A stretch of 33,319 nt of DNA from an uncultured Pirellulaceae bacterium (GCA_938082855.1 CALKCC010000240.1:1-33319); one strand, 5' to 3'. Shown: positions 19,014-29,041, numbered from the stretch's first letter. Notes: a model not told the origin generated them from the letters alone. A program made the numbers and translations.

Positions 19014-19517
19014 ATGTTTCATAGCTTTGAAGAAGATCCCTTACACGGAGATCTCCAACGGCACGAATTCTTCATGCAGCATGCGTTACAGCAGGCGATG
19101 GTCGCGGATGCTGAAGACGAGGTACCTGTCGGTGCCATCATCGTTCACAACAATCAGATCATCGCAGCCGCTCACAATCAACGTGAACAATTACACGATC
19201 CCACAGCTCATGCAGAGATGATTGCGATTACTCAGGCCGCAGAAGCTCTGGGGGACTGGCGACTGGAAAACTGTACGCTGTATGTCACGCTCGAGCCATG
19301 CTGCATGTGTGCCGGAGCCATAGTGCAGGCCAGAATCCCCGTCGTCGTATACGGTGCCGATGACCCTAAGGGTGGTGCCGCAGAGTCCTTGTATCAGCTG
19401 CTCAATGACCAACGGCTGAACCACCAGTGCTCACTGGTTACAAACATTCTCAAGCCGCCCTGTAGCGAAATCCTTACCGAATTCTTTCGACGTCAAAGAC
19501 GTCTGGGGAAAAAGTAG
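19014..19517 (+). CDS. tadA: tRNA-specific adenosine deaminase TadA
   Basis: Deaminase motifs [11 protein letters not shown] and [30 protein letters not shown]. Confidence 0.93.
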   Translation: MFHSFEEDPLHGDLQRHEFFMQHALQQAMVADAEDEVPVGAIIVHNNQIIAAAHNQREQLHDPTAHAEMIAITQAAEALGDWRLENCTLYVTLEPCCMCAGAIVQARIPVVVYGADDPKGGAAESLYQLLNDQRLNHQCSLVTNILKPPCSEILTEFFRRQRRLGKK

Positions 19518-19561
19518 TGAAATTCAGAGTTTCTTGGCGAGAAAAATGAATAATAATTGCG

Positions 19562-19591
19562 TTGTTCTAAGAGTTGTATTGTGTATATAAT
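19562..19591 (+). promoter_or_regulatory. Candidate sigma70-type promoter for the DUF1559 gene
   Basis: TTGTTC, 18-nt spacer, TATAAT (19586-19591) in an AT-rich intergenic region 60 nt before ATG. Confidence 0.4.
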
Positions 19592-19650
19592 TAGCCTGTT
19601 AGTGGGGTTTTTAATCACCTACTGGGGCCGATTTCAGAAGGAAAGTTTGT

Positions 19651-20838
19651 ATGTCCAAATCCAACAAAAATAGTGGCTTTACTTTAATTGAATTGCTAGT
19701 TGTAATTGCGATCATCGGGATTTTGGTCGGATTACTCTTACCAGCAATCGGAGCAGCTCGGCGTAGTGCTAGACGAACAGCGTGCTTAAACAATCTGCGA
19801 AGTTTAGGGCAGGCCGCAACGGCATTTGAAACATCAAAGCAACGATTTCCTGGCGGTGCAGAATTAGCCGCACCACTGCCCAAATTCACCCGACCATCTG
19901 GCAAGCATTGGAACAAACCGGTTTCTTGGGCTGTGGCCCTCTTTCCGTATTTTGATCAACAAGGGACGTATGATGCTTGGTCAAACGACAACAACGTCGT
20001 TTATCAACCAGTAAATCCTGTTCAGGTTCAAACAGGAACATCTTACATAGGTGGAGGACCAAATCTAAATCCAGCTCTAATCGCATTAGGTGCAACCCCT
20101 CAAGTAAATTCACTTATTTGTCCCGACGATATTACGGTAGGACAGGATTCAACTTGGCAATCTGGAGGCACATTTTTAGACGCTCCACATACATCTTATG
20201 TTGCTAATGCAGGACAACTTTCATCTTACGGTTCCTCTAACCAGCGAAAAGCCAATGGAATTTTCCTGGATCGGGTTATGTATCCCAACTTTCGTTTCTC
20301 AAGTTCTGATTTAATTGACGGAGCTGGTCAAACAATCTTATTCTCCGAAAACTTACAGGCCGGCTACTGGACTAAAGCTGGAGTTGGAACGGGGACTTTA
20401 TTTGACAACACAACTCCAGACCCAATTCCTCAGAATTCGATGGTTCTTGATGCCTCAGCTGAAGGTTGGGGAGGTGGAAACTTGAGTGTAGTCGGCCCTT
20501 CAGCCTTAAGTGACAACCTAATTTTTTGGGATAATCTTGATACCGTCTACTCTGGAGATATCCCAGACCATGCACATATCAACGGAAAAGGTAAGGCTAT
20601 GCAATGGGCACAAACTAATCCCAATGGATTGTTTCACCCAGTTGCTTCTGCACGCCCTTCAAGTGCACATGGTGATGGTGTAGGAGTAGTTTTTGCAGAT
20701 GGACATACTCAATTTATTAATGAAAATATTGACTACGCCGTTTATGCCCTCTTAATGACGCCTGATTCCAAAAATTCTCATATCACAAGTACATGGAAAA
20801 ATCGAATCCTAAGTGCGGGTGATTATTCCACCCCTTAG
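19651..20838 (+). CDS. DUF1559 (SBP_bac_10) prepilin-type N-terminal cleavage/methylation, H-X9-DG protein
   Basis: NSGFTLIELLVVIAIIGILVGLLLPAIGAARRSARR (type IV prepilin signal) and C-terminal HGDGVGVVFADGHTQFI. Confidence 0.95.
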   Translation: MSKSNKNSGFTLIELLVVIAIIGILVGLLLPAIGAARRSARRTACLNNLRSLGQAATAFETSKQRFPGGAELAAPLPKFTRPSGKHWNKPVSWAVALFPYFDQQGTYDAWSNDNNVVYQPVNPVQVQTGTSYIGGGPNLNPALIALGATPQVNSLICPDDITVGQDSTWQSGGTFLDAPHTSYVANAGQLSSYGSSNQRKANGIFLDRVMYPNFRFSSSDLIDGAGQTILFSENLQAGYWTKAGVGTGTLFDNTTPDPIPQNSMVLDASAEGWGGGNLSVVGPSALSDNLIFWDNLDTVYSGDIPDHAHINGKGKAMQWAQTNPNGLFHPVASARPSSAHGDGVGVVFADGHTQFINENIDYAVYALLMTPDSKNSHITSTWKNRILSAGDYSTP

Positions 20839-20850
20839 TAAAACAGCCTA

Positions 20851-20880
20851 ATGGGCGACTTATAAAAGTCGCCCATTTCT
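20851..20880 (+). terminator. Rho-independent terminator after the DUF1559 gene (possibly bidirectional)
   Basis: ATGGGCGACTT-ataa-AAGTCGCCCAT-TTCTT; perfect 11-bp stem. Confidence 0.85.
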
Positions 20881-20946
20881 TCATCTCATGGCAAAAGGCT
20901 AAATACAAGTTTTATTAATCACATTCTAAACGAATAGAATAGACCT

Positions 20947-21984
20947 TTACTCGCGTTTCAACACGCCAGCTCGGCGTTTTTCAATCTTGAATGTGATTGG
21001 CACGAGGACGCGTTTGGCAGTCGCCACACCGTTGGTTAATCCTGGACTAAATTGCCACTTGGCCACGGCTTCCTGAGCCACCTGATCAAGTTCTGTTGAT
21101 CCTGTCGAAACCAGCACTTTCGTGGATCCCACGTTGCCGGACGACAAGACGACAACTTCCAGCTTCACCGTACCACTCACCCCCTTGCTGATCAGTTCTG
21201 GCGGAAAGACTGGTGGCCGATTCAAAGGATTTTTGCGATCCAACGCCGGTGAAGTGGTGGCACCTTCCATGGAGTCCTTCACTAGATCTGTCGTGGCATT
21301 ACCCTGTTTTGGTGGCGCGTCTGCGATAACCGTCTCGACTTCAAACTCAACTGGAGGACTATTCCGTTCCGGAGATTCCGCAGCCGCCGATGTGGGAATT
21401 TCTCGAGGGTTCGGTTTGTTCTTAATTACTTGGGGATTGGCTAGCTGTATGGGCTCAAGCAACTTCGCAGCTTCTTCTCCAGCCGTCTCCTTGGAAGATG
21501 CATTGGGGGCTAGCTCAAACGGCCTTTCCTGTAGAGTCGGGGGGGCCTCGGTGAAACCTGAGGGGTCCGATGGATTTGATTCATCAGCGGATTCAAGTGG
21601 ATGTAGGTCTGAGGAGTTGTTCGCAATCTTATCGCGTGGCATTGGCGACTCGGCGGCGAGCTCTTCCACTGTTCGTTGTTGCTTTTCAACGGTAGATTCA
21701 AATTCCGAGAGCGAATCATCAACCAAGGAGTCTGAGAATTCCACAGAGTCCTGACGATCGATTGTGTTTTCACTAGCGGTCAAGTTCTTCTGTGGCCGCA
21801 ATTCAGAATCCGGGGGTTGACTACTGGAGATAAGCTGCACGGCAATGGATGATTCACCCTGAAGCATGTCATTGAGTGAAACGGATGACTCGCCACTACC
21901 TAGCCCGCCCAACGCAACGTGTCCGACAGCACTGCCGGTGAGCAGCACCAAGAATAACCAATCTGTGCTTATCAATCTCTGCAC
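20947..21984 (-). CDS. tonB: TonB-family energy transducer
   Basis: N-terminal TM, acidic/Pro-rich spacer, C-terminal NRPPVFPPELISKGVSGTVKLEVVVLSSGNVGSTKVLVSTGSTELDQVAQEAVAKWQFSP (TonB_C); divergent from exbB-exbD. Confidence 0.9.
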   Translation of the reverse strand: MQRLISTDWLFLVLLTGSAVGHVALGGLGSGESSVSLNDMLQGESSIAVQLISSSQPPDSELRPQKNLTASENTIDRQDSVEFSDSLVDDSLSEFESTVEKQQRTVEELAAESPMPRDKIANNSSDLHPLESADESNPSDPSGFTEAPPTLQERPFELAPNASSKETAGEEAAKLLEPIQLANPQVIKNKPNPREIPTSAAAESPERNSPPVEFEVETVIADAPPKQGNATTDLVKDSMEGATTSPALDRKNPLNRPPVFPPELISKGVSGTVKLEVVVLSSGNVGSTKVLVSTGSTELDQVAQEAVAKWQFSPGLTNGVATAKRVLVPITFKIEKRRAGVLKRE

Positions 21985-22217
21985 GTGTTATTTAATATCC
22001 CGTCTGAAGTCGAATCAGCAGTTGCTTGCAATAGTCTATCATTTCCTACATTTATCATATCGTCAAACCTTACCTGACTAATCGAATCGATTCGGACATT
22101 CCCACAGGGTATCGCGATTCCCACTCCAGCCAACTAGCACATCACGGGATTTGAGTTACTCTTAAAGAAGTCGGTTCCAAATCCAATCGCAATCCAAAGG
22201 CAACAACCTGATCGTCT

Positions 22218-22868
22218 ATGTTCTGGGGAAAAACACTTAGCGAACTTTTTGAACAGGGCGGCTTCGTCATGTACCCGCTACTGTTGTGTTCGATCGTAGC
22301 CGTCGGAGTCGCTGCTGAACGGATCTTTGTACTATTTGCTAATCGAAGTACATACCATTCGTTTTCCAGTGCTTTGGAAGAGAAACTTACGAGTGGCGGT
22401 GTTTCTGCAACGCAAAAGTGGCTAACCACGATCATTCATCCGTTATCAATCGTTGCGAATTGCAGTTTGAAGCACGCTGAGTTAACGCAGGAAGCCAGAG
22501 AAGAAATTGTCAATCGAGAAGCCTCTGAGCAGATTGCAATGTTGGAAAAACGTATCAATTGGCTCTCGATTATTGGGACGCTGGCGCCAATGATTGGCTT
22601 ACTGGGTACCGTGATCGGGCTGGTCGAAGCTTTTTATCAAATCGAGCAGCAGGGAGGTCAGGTACAGCCTGGAGATCTTGCATCGGGGATCTGGACAGCC
22701 TTACTGACAACCGTATTTGGATTGATCGTTGCCCTTCCCACGCTGGCTATCTACCACTTTTTGGATAACCAGATCGCAGCGACAACGTTACGCATGACCT
22801 GGATTTCGTCCAGAATCAACGAATGGTTGGCTAAAGAAACTCTGGCCAAGAGCGAGGGTTCCTCTTGA
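22218..22868 (+). CDS. exbB: MotA/TolQ/ExbB proton channel family protein
   Basis: FEQGGFVMYPLLLCSIVAVGVAAERIFVL; INWLSIIGTLAPMIGLLGTVIGLVEAFYQIEQQGGQVQPGDLASGIWTALLTTVFGLIVALPTLAIYHFL. Confidence 0.94.
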   Translation: MFWGKTLSELFEQGGFVMYPLLLCSIVAVGVAAERIFVLFANRSTYHSFSSALEEKLTSGGVSATQKWLTTIIHPLSIVANCSLKHAELTQEAREEIVNREASEQIAMLEKRINWLSIIGTLAPMIGLLGTVIGLVEAFYQIEQQGGQVQPGDLASGIWTALLTTVFGLIVALPTLAIYHFLDNQIAATTLRMTWISSRINEWLAKETLAKSEGSS

Positions 22869-23263
22869 AATCGATTCAACGTCAAAGACGACCTTCCATT
22901 CGCATGGAACTTAGCCCACTGATCGACTGTATCTTTCAGTTGCTGATCTTCTTCATGCTTTCATCAACCTTCCTGACTCCGGCGATCCAGCTGACCTTGC
23001 CTTCGGCCACAGCTGGCACAAGCCAAAACGAGTTAGAGATTATCATCACGCTGAGTGAATCTGGGGATGTCTATCTCAATAAGACGCCGACTTCACTCAT
23101 CGCTCTGGAATCAGAACTTAAACGGCTACTCGCGAAGTCCGAAATGAAGAGTGTCACAATTCGCGGTGACGAAAACATGCCTTACTCGGCTTTCCTGGAC
23201 GCGTTGGATATTACCAAACGCAGCGGAGCCATCCACGTCAATGTAGCCCATCAGGCTCAGTAA
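22865..23263 (+). CDS. exbD: ExbD/TolR family biopolymer transport protein
   Basis: RMELSPLIDCIFQLLIFFMLSSTFL, VTIRGDENMPYSAFLDALDITKRSGA; 4-nt overlap with exbB. Confidence 0.93.
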   Translation: MKSIQRQRRPSIRMELSPLIDCIFQLLIFFMLSSTFLTPAIQLTLPSATAGTSQNELEIIITLSESGDVYLNKTPTSLIALESELKRLLAKSEMKSVTIRGDENMPYSAFLDALDITKRSGAIHVNVAHQAQ

Positions 23264-23327
23264 TACTCGCAAGCCAGATTTGAATCAGTCAGATTCAGCC
23301 ACGCTCTAGTGCCCTGCCAAAGCGTAT

Positions 23328-25649
23328 TTAGAATTCAAAGGCGTATTGAATATTAGCTGAGAAACCAGCACCATCCACTCCGCTTCCATGCACGCGGTAG
23401 GCTTTATCAAGAATGTTTTCCAACTCAATTCGCAGCAAGTGATGGTCCTTCAGCTGCGTACCATAACGAAGGCTGATCGTACCATAACCAGGCGTCCCTC
23501 CGTCCGGAATTCGCCCATCCGATACGTCCTGGAAATTAAGTCGATCCTGCGTATCAACTAACCAGGAATAGATATCGACAAATTCGTACTTCTCACTATT
23601 ACGCCAACGCAAACCGACAACGCCTTGTGTCGGTGGAATCCTTGAAAGCGGTTCGTCGAGATCGAGATCCTGACCGTAGATGTAGGAGAAGTTTCCATAA
23701 GCCGTCCAATTGGTAGACAAACGCTTCTCCGCGGCAAATTCAACGCCGTTGATGTGGGCATCGCGATTGCTACGGGAAAAGAGAATACTATCACTACTCG
23801 CACCTGCAGGTGTGCGTAGAATCATATCCTCAATGTCTGTCCAAAACACAGACGCCTGCCAACGCACGGTATCCACTTCTTTCCGAAGTGCCACTTCATA
23901 ACTCAAACTTCTCTCTGGTCTGAGATCAACACTGGGAGTATCTGCGGCTGCTTGTTGGACGTTGTCATTATTGGCAGCTAGGTCGTCCAGATTAGGAGCT
24001 CGGAAGCCTTCGGAAATTGATCCTACCAAAGCCGTCGTTTCATTGAGTTTGTAATGCAGTCCACCTCCTGCCGACCAGTCGTTGAAAGTAGGTGAAATGA
24101 ACACAGGCTGCGATTCCGGATCGGTAGCTGGGTCATTGTCATGATCGACGTCGACCATAGGCGTCCCCTGAGCGTGAGCCCGAGTAAACCTCACTCCTCC
24201 GTTAAAGCTCAGCCGTTTGTTCAGTTCTTTGTCAATTTGAAGAAAGGCTCCGGTCTGACGATATCGTCCATCATCCGGATATTTCGGGGTGGGCGAGGAG
24301 ATAAAATCGTTAGTCAGATTGTCATACCGATTGCGGAAAGAATCCACCACATCTCGATACATATCCGCACCATAGGTTAGATTCCAGCCATTATCGAGTT
24401 CGCGCCCCATCAGCAATTGAATACCGTACGAATAATTATCGGTTTCCATGTCATCCCAGTAGGTGCGGCTAACCCGGGCATCCGTGGATTGTTCACGCTG
24501 TCGGTGCATTGAAAACGTCAGCATGTAGTTATCAAAGAACTTCTCCATGTCCGTTCCCTGAAATCGCAGGTAGGCCATACTTCGTTGTTGAGGATCAAAG
24601 ATGGTTCGACGGCTTGGAAATCTGTCGGTACGAAAAACATCCCGTTGTTCAAAGTGCTGCACTGACAACGTCACCGCCTGATTGTCAGAGAGTAAACGGT
24701 CTACTCTTACATCGCCCGAATACTGAGAGTAAGCCGTGGCGGCTTGACGGCCCAAATCACCACCGCGATCCAGTTCATTGAAGTTCCCGTAACCTGATCC
24801 CGCGAAGACACTGGTGTCTCCCTTTTGGAACTGGTAATTCAGCCGAGTATAAATACCGCCATCTGCACTGGAATAACGAGACGTCCAGGTGCGAACGGGT
24901 TCGTTGAGCAGAGCATCGGTAGGAGTACGTCGCGTAACGACATTCACGACACCACCCAATGCGTCGGAACCCCAAAGGACGGTTTGAGGACCACGGATGA
25001 TCTCAATGTGATCTACCATTCCCGGATCGATCGTATTGAAATACTGGTTGGGCCCAGTACGAAACGTTGCATTATTCATGCGAATCCCATCCACCAGGAT
25101 CAACACCTGCTGACCGGTTAATCCACGGATGAACGGGGAAGCAGCACCACGTTGAGTTCGCTGCATGAGGACACCGGTTTCTCGCTCTAACGCCTGCAGC
25201 ATGTCCGCCGGCGCTCGCTCCAGCAAATCCTGCAGGTCGATCACAGATCGATTGGTGGGAGCATTGAAATTGGAAAAATTACTACGGCGACCGCCATCAA
25301 AGAGCCCTCGCCCCATGGAGTCCAAACGGTCATCATTCCAAATTCCATCTGGCGTCGTCGGAAACGGAATGACACCTTCGACAACGATCGGAGCAATTTC
25401 TGGAGGGTTTTCAATTTCTTCCGGAGTGTCGTCGGCTGGTTCCTGTGCATTCGCTAATGCGACCTTGGCAGATTCCTGAATCGACTCATCATCCACATCG
25501 ATTTCTAGAGACTCGACATTCGGATCGAGTACCGGAGCAGATGGAATTTCCTTCTCAGAGGTATCCTGAGCTTGTAAATTCGTCATCGCCAAGCATAGCA
25601 ACGCCACTCCAATGAGACACCTAGTCACATGTAAGAATACGCCCGACAT
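23328..25649 (-). CDS. TonB-dependent outer membrane receptor (second, larger)
   Basis: TonB-box-like APIVVEG, plug (QALERETGVLMQRTQRGAASPFIRGLTGQQVLILVDGIRMNNATFRTGPNQYFNTIDPGMVDHIEIIRGPQTVLWGSDALGGVVNVVTRR) and barrel ending in YAFEF. Confidence 0.94.
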   Translation of the reverse strand: MSGVFLHVTRCLIGVALLCLAMTNLQAQDTSEKEIPSAPVLDPNVESLEIDVDDESIQESAKVALANAQEPADDTPEEIENPPEIAPIVVEGVIPFPTTPDGIWNDDRLDSMGRGLFDGGRRSNFSNFNAPTNRSVIDLQDLLERAPADMLQALERETGVLMQRTQRGAASPFIRGLTGQQVLILVDGIRMNNATFRTGPNQYFNTIDPGMVDHIEIIRGPQTVLWGSDALGGVVNVVTRRTPTDALLNEPVRTWTSRYSSADGGIYTRLNYQFQKGDTSVFAGSGYGNFNELDRGGDLGRQAATAYSQYSGDVRVDRLLSDNQAVTLSVQHFEQRDVFRTDRFPSRRTIFDPQQRSMAYLRFQGTDMEKFFDNYMLTFSMHRQREQSTDARVSRTYWDDMETDNYSYGIQLLMGRELDNGWNLTYGADMYRDVVDSFRNRYDNLTNDFISSPTPKYPDDGRYRQTGAFLQIDKELNKRLSFNGGVRFTRAHAQGTPMVDVDHDNDPATDPESQPVFISPTFNDWSAGGGLHYKLNETTALVGSISEGFRAPNLDDLAANNDNVQQAAADTPSVDLRPERSLSYEVALRKEVDTVRWQASVFWTDIEDMILRTPAGASSDSILFSRSNRDAHINGVEFAAEKRLSTNWTAYGNFSYIYGQDLDLDEPLSRIPPTQGVVGLRWRNSEKYEFVDIYSWLVDTQDRLNFQDVSDGRIPDGGTPGYGTISLRYGTQLKDHHLLRIELENILDKAYRVHGSGVDGAGFSANIQYAFEF

Positions 25650-25660
25650 TTTTCATTTTC

Positions 25661-25688
25661 CCCATATTCATAGAATTCGGAATATGGG
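25661..25688. promoter_or_regulatory. 9-bp perfect inverted repeat upstream of the second TonB receptor
   Basis: CCCATATTC-N10-GAATATGGG; proximal arm ends 12 bp from the receptor start codon. Confidence 0.5.
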
Positions 25689-25875
25689 TAGCAAATCGTC
25701 TGTGAATTGAGCCAACATCAGGAATTGTTGGCTTTTCTATAGAGATGCCATGCTCTTTTTATTAGCACAAAACCGTACAGTTTTACGTCCTGAACAGATG
25801 GGACGCGACAACAGAACGCACGGCGACGAAGCAGCATCGGCGGAGACGGAACAACAGGCTGGAATTAGTCCTCGG

Positions 25876-26655
25876 TTACTTGCGTGCCTGAGATTGGGTA
25901 TTCCAGAATTCATTGACCGACACTTCTTTGCAACCAGCCATGAGCGTGCCAGTACTGCTAATTCGCTTACGATCCGAATTGGTCAATTGCCAGTGAATAC
26001 TGTGTTCACTACGAACCACTTGCTTTCGCAATCCGACTCGGTCAAGAAGCACTGTTCGTTCAATGGACTTGGGCAGTAGTTTTTGTTCGGCCATAACTCG
26101 ATTGAGTTCGAATCGGGAGTAAGGAGGGAGATTCCCAACACGTGTGCTGTTGAGTCTGGCGACCCAGTCAGCGAAGTGGCGATACTTTTGAATCGCCGGT
26201 ACCCATTTGGCATGAATGCCGGTGGCCTGATAAGTCATATGGTCGCTAGCAACCGTTACCGTTTTGGTGGAAGGATTGAACATCTGTTCCAGTTTGGGAG
26301 TCACAAATCGAGTCACCACTTCATCACTGGCTTGGGTCTTTATTTGTTCGAGAAACTTGAGTAGATAGTCTTTCGTAATAGTTGTTTTTAGTTTGCGTTG
26401 AGCATCAATCAATACAAACCTGCCTCGACTGACATCAAAGACTGTTATGTCTCCCAACGACGATTCGTGATTGAGAAAATCATAGACGGTCGTACCACTA
26501 AACAGCGTCAGGCTGGACGAAGCCGGCGTCGAATCATCTTCTACGAAAATTTCCGTCTCTATCCGAAAGTCATTCGCCATGGCAGACGATGCAATAGAAG
26601 CACAGACCATTGAGAGCAGTAAAATTGAACTTCGCCAAATCTGTTTAGATTGCAT
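25876..26655 (-). CDS. Secreted hypothetical protein
   Basis: 259 aa ORF with signal peptide MQSKQIWRSSILLLSMVCASIASSAMA; no family recognised. Confidence 0.75.
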   Translation of the reverse strand: MQSKQIWRSSILLLSMVCASIASSAMANDFRIETEIFVEDDSTPASSSLTLFSGTTVYDFLNHESSLGDITVFDVSRGRFVLIDAQRKLKTTITKDYLLKFLEQIKTQASDEVVTRFVTPKLEQMFNPSTKTVTVASDHMTYQATGIHAKWVPAIQKYRHFADWVARLNSTRVGNLPPYSRFELNRVMAEQKLLPKSIERTVLLDRVGLRKQVVRSEHSIHWQLTNSDRKRISSTGTLMAGCKEVSVNEFWNTQSQARK

Positions 26656-26879
26656 GAGCCTATCCTGAAAACAGGTTGTTGGGATTACCAGTGGCCAAGA
26701 ATAATCAATTCCTGCCGTTGAAGTCTACGCAGATCGTACTGTTTAACATTCAGACTCTCAGGATTCACAGAGGTTCGGCCGTATTGGGCGGATTCTATCA
26801 AAGCAGAACGACCCGATAAGCAATACTTTACGTAACACGACTGACGTCATGGTTTTCACCGGCAATTAAAGGCAATATT

Positions 26880-27854
26880 GTGAATCAAAAGCAACGGATC
26901 TTAGTTACAGGCGGAGCGGGATTTTTAGGTTCTCAGCTTTGTGAAATCCTTGTTGCACGTGGCGATGATGTAATCTGTCTGGATAACTTCTTCACCAGCC
27001 AAAAAGTCAATGTCACCCATTTGCTCGACAAACCAAACTTTGAACTGATACGGCATGATGTCATCGTGCCTATTTGGCTTGAGGTCGATCAAATCTACAA
27101 CCTGGCCTGCCCGGCGGCCCCTGGTCATTACCAATACAATCCGATCAAGACGATGAAGACTTCGGTGATGGGAGCGATCAATGTATTAGGGCTCGCCAAA
27201 CGTTGTAACGCCCGTGTATTGCAGGCCTCGACTAGCGAAGTCTACGGAGACCCGGAGATTCACCCTCAGACAGAAGATTACCGAGGAAGCGTGAATCCGA
27301 TCGGTCCACGTGCCTGCTATGACGAAGGGAAGCGAGCAGCAGAAACTTTATTCATGGAGTACCATCGCATGAATAAAGTCGATATCCGAATTGTCCGAAT
27401 CTTTAATACCTATGGGCCTCGGATGCACCCGTTTGACGGCCGAGTGGTCTCCAATTTCATTCGACAGGCATTAGACAACCAACCGCTCACCATCTTTGGA
27501 GACGGTTCGCAAACTCGATCCTTCTGTTATCGCGATGATCTTCTGCAGGCCATGATTCTAATGATGGAGAATGAATCGGGTTTTACAGGCCCGGTCAACA
27601 TTGGCAATCCGGCTGAATTCACAATTCGCCAACTCGCCGAGCTCATCATCGAACTCACCGGAAGCTCCAGTGAAATTGTCGAAGGAGAATTGCCAGTCGA
27701 CGATCCGACCAGAAGACAACCGGATATCCGACTCGCGAAGCAACACTTACAGTGGGAACCTGAGATTTCCTTACGCGAGGGTTTGGAGAAGACGATTGCC
27801 TGGTTTAAAACGATCGACCTGGCACACTATCATCCACCCACTCCTAATTACTAG
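26880..27854 (+). CDS. UDP-glucuronate decarboxylase-like NAD-dependent epimerase/dehydratase (SDR), GTG start
   Basis: [88 protein letters not shown]-type extended SDR. Confidence 0.92.
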   Translation: MNQKQRILVTGGAGFLGSQLCEILVARGDDVICLDNFFTSQKVNVTHLLDKPNFELIRHDVIVPIWLEVDQIYNLACPAAPGHYQYNPIKTMKTSVMGAINVLGLAKRCNARVLQASTSEVYGDPEIHPQTEDYRGSVNPIGPRACYDEGKRAAETLFMEYHRMNKVDIRIVRIFNTYGPRMHPFDGRVVSNFIRQALDNQPLTIFGDGSQTRSFCYRDDLLQAMILMMENESGFTGPVNIGNPAEFTIRQLAELIIELTGSSSEIVEGELPVDDPTRRQPDIRLAKQHLQWEPEISLREGLEKTIAWFKTIDLAHYHPPTPNY

Positions 27855-27947
27855 AAGTCGCAGTACGAGGTGTGAGCGGCTTGCGAATCTCTTGCTAGTT
27901 TTTAGAAACCGATAGGCACATTGGGCCAAAACTAAAGGCTCCATGAA

Positions 27948-27982
27948 AAAGAGCCGGAGCTTACAATCAGCCCCGGCTCTTT
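27948..27982. terminator. Bidirectional terminator between convergent SDR and DUF6807 genes
   Basis: AAAGAGCCGG ... CCGGCTCTTT 10-bp stem with A-run on the left and T-run on the right. Confidence 0.8.
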
Positions 27983-28008
27983 CATTGAGATTAAGCGACG
28001 TCGAACGC

Positions 28009-28992
28009 TTATTTTTTGACGGCCTTATAGGTCTTAAACTGAGCGGCAATGTCTGCTGCTTCTGTATTGCCCGGATGGACATAGACTCGATAACGCAGAG
28101 TCATGGATTCTCCTTTGGCCATTTTGTGAGAGCCGTCTACATCATTACTGTTTTTGAAATGATGCAGTCCAAACGGGTTGGCGGTAAATAATCCATAAGT
28201 TCGGACGTGCCAGTAGGTTGGATATCGGAAGCTGGTCGGGTGATTCAGAATAGCAATACCAACCGTCTTACCTTTGACAGGTCCAACATAATCAACCCAA
28301 GGAGATGCTTTACCCCAGGCTTGCAGGTCTTTATCTCCCTGCTCGTTAACGATCGTACCTCCCATCTGAGAAGTTACTTTCATCGATCCTGCAACGCGAA
28401 CTCCGAACGACCCTTCTTTGGTATCCCCAAAGACGACTTCACCTTCACTGGCAGTTACCGTCGTATCGAAATCAATCCAGTAAGAATCTCCGTTCTTCCC
28501 GAACGTGAGGCGACGAGTATCTTCACACACTTTGTTACCTTTGGCATCCACCCAATCGTTCTTCGTTTCGATGACCGCGGTATCGCCCCCTTTGGCTTTC
28601 TTAAAGCCTTTGTGGATGATATTTCCATGGCCTTCGGTTTCTGCCCAGAAGTCCACACCGTTGACGTTTCCGTGGGTAAACCAAAATGAGCGGTGATGAA
28701 TATGGTCATCGCGTTCATGCTCTCCCGCTTCCCGCATCGGGTAGGCACGAGTGATTTCGTTTCCATGGGGGCCGATCAAAGGCCACAAAACAGGTTTCGC
28801 TCCGGACTTGGTTAAGTACCGAGTCAGCAGTTTGCCGTCTTTCAACACTTCCAGGCCACCTTCGATCTCTTTGATTTCAAAAGTGTCTGCATGAGCAAAT
28901 GAGGGTAGGCATAGCGCGACGAAGGCGGCTATCGCAAGAATGGGTTTCATAGGATTTGCTAGCATTAGTCTGATTCTCCTGTCGGTCCACAT
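28009..28992 (-). CDS. PmoA-like / DUF6807 secreted protein (start may be an internal ATG)
   Basis: GPHGNEITRAYPMREAGEHERDDHIHHRSFWFTHGNVNGVDFW; YWHVRTYGLFTANPFGLHHF; signal peptide MKPILAIAAFVALCLPSFAHA. Confidence 0.8.
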   Translation of the reverse strand: MWTDRRIRLMLANPMKPILAIAAFVALCLPSFAHADTFEIKEIEGGLEVLKDGKLLTRYLTKSGAKPVLWPLIGPHGNEITRAYPMREAGEHERDDHIHHRSFWFTHGNVNGVDFWAETEGHGNIIHKGFKKAKGGDTAVIETKNDWVDAKGNKVCEDTRRLTFGKNGDSYWIDFDTTVTASEGEVVFGDTKEGSFGVRVAGSMKVTSQMGGTIVNEQGDKDLQAWGKASPWVDYVGPVKGKTVGIAILNHPTSFRYPTYWHVRTYGLFTANPFGLHHFKNSNDVDGSHKMAKGESMTLRYRVYVHPGNTEAADIAAQFKTYKAVKK

Positions 28993-29009
28993 GCTACCGG
29001 CTGTATTTC

Positions 29010-29041
29010 CTCTACTTCGATCTTGCTCTACTTCGATCTTG
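29010..29041. repeat. Perfect 16-bp tandem duplication (x2)
   Basis: CTCTACTTCGATCTTG repeated back-to-back. Confidence 0.95.

Noticed and set aside
21122-21754. 210-aa Ser-rich + strand ORF
   Set aside because: Antisense to tonB; Ser-rich composition follows from the Glu/Asp/Pro-rich tonB spacer on the opposite strand.
25750-26079. 109-aa + strand ORF
   Set aside because: Mostly antisense to the secreted hypothetical gene (25876-26655), which has a signal peptide; no support for the + ORF.
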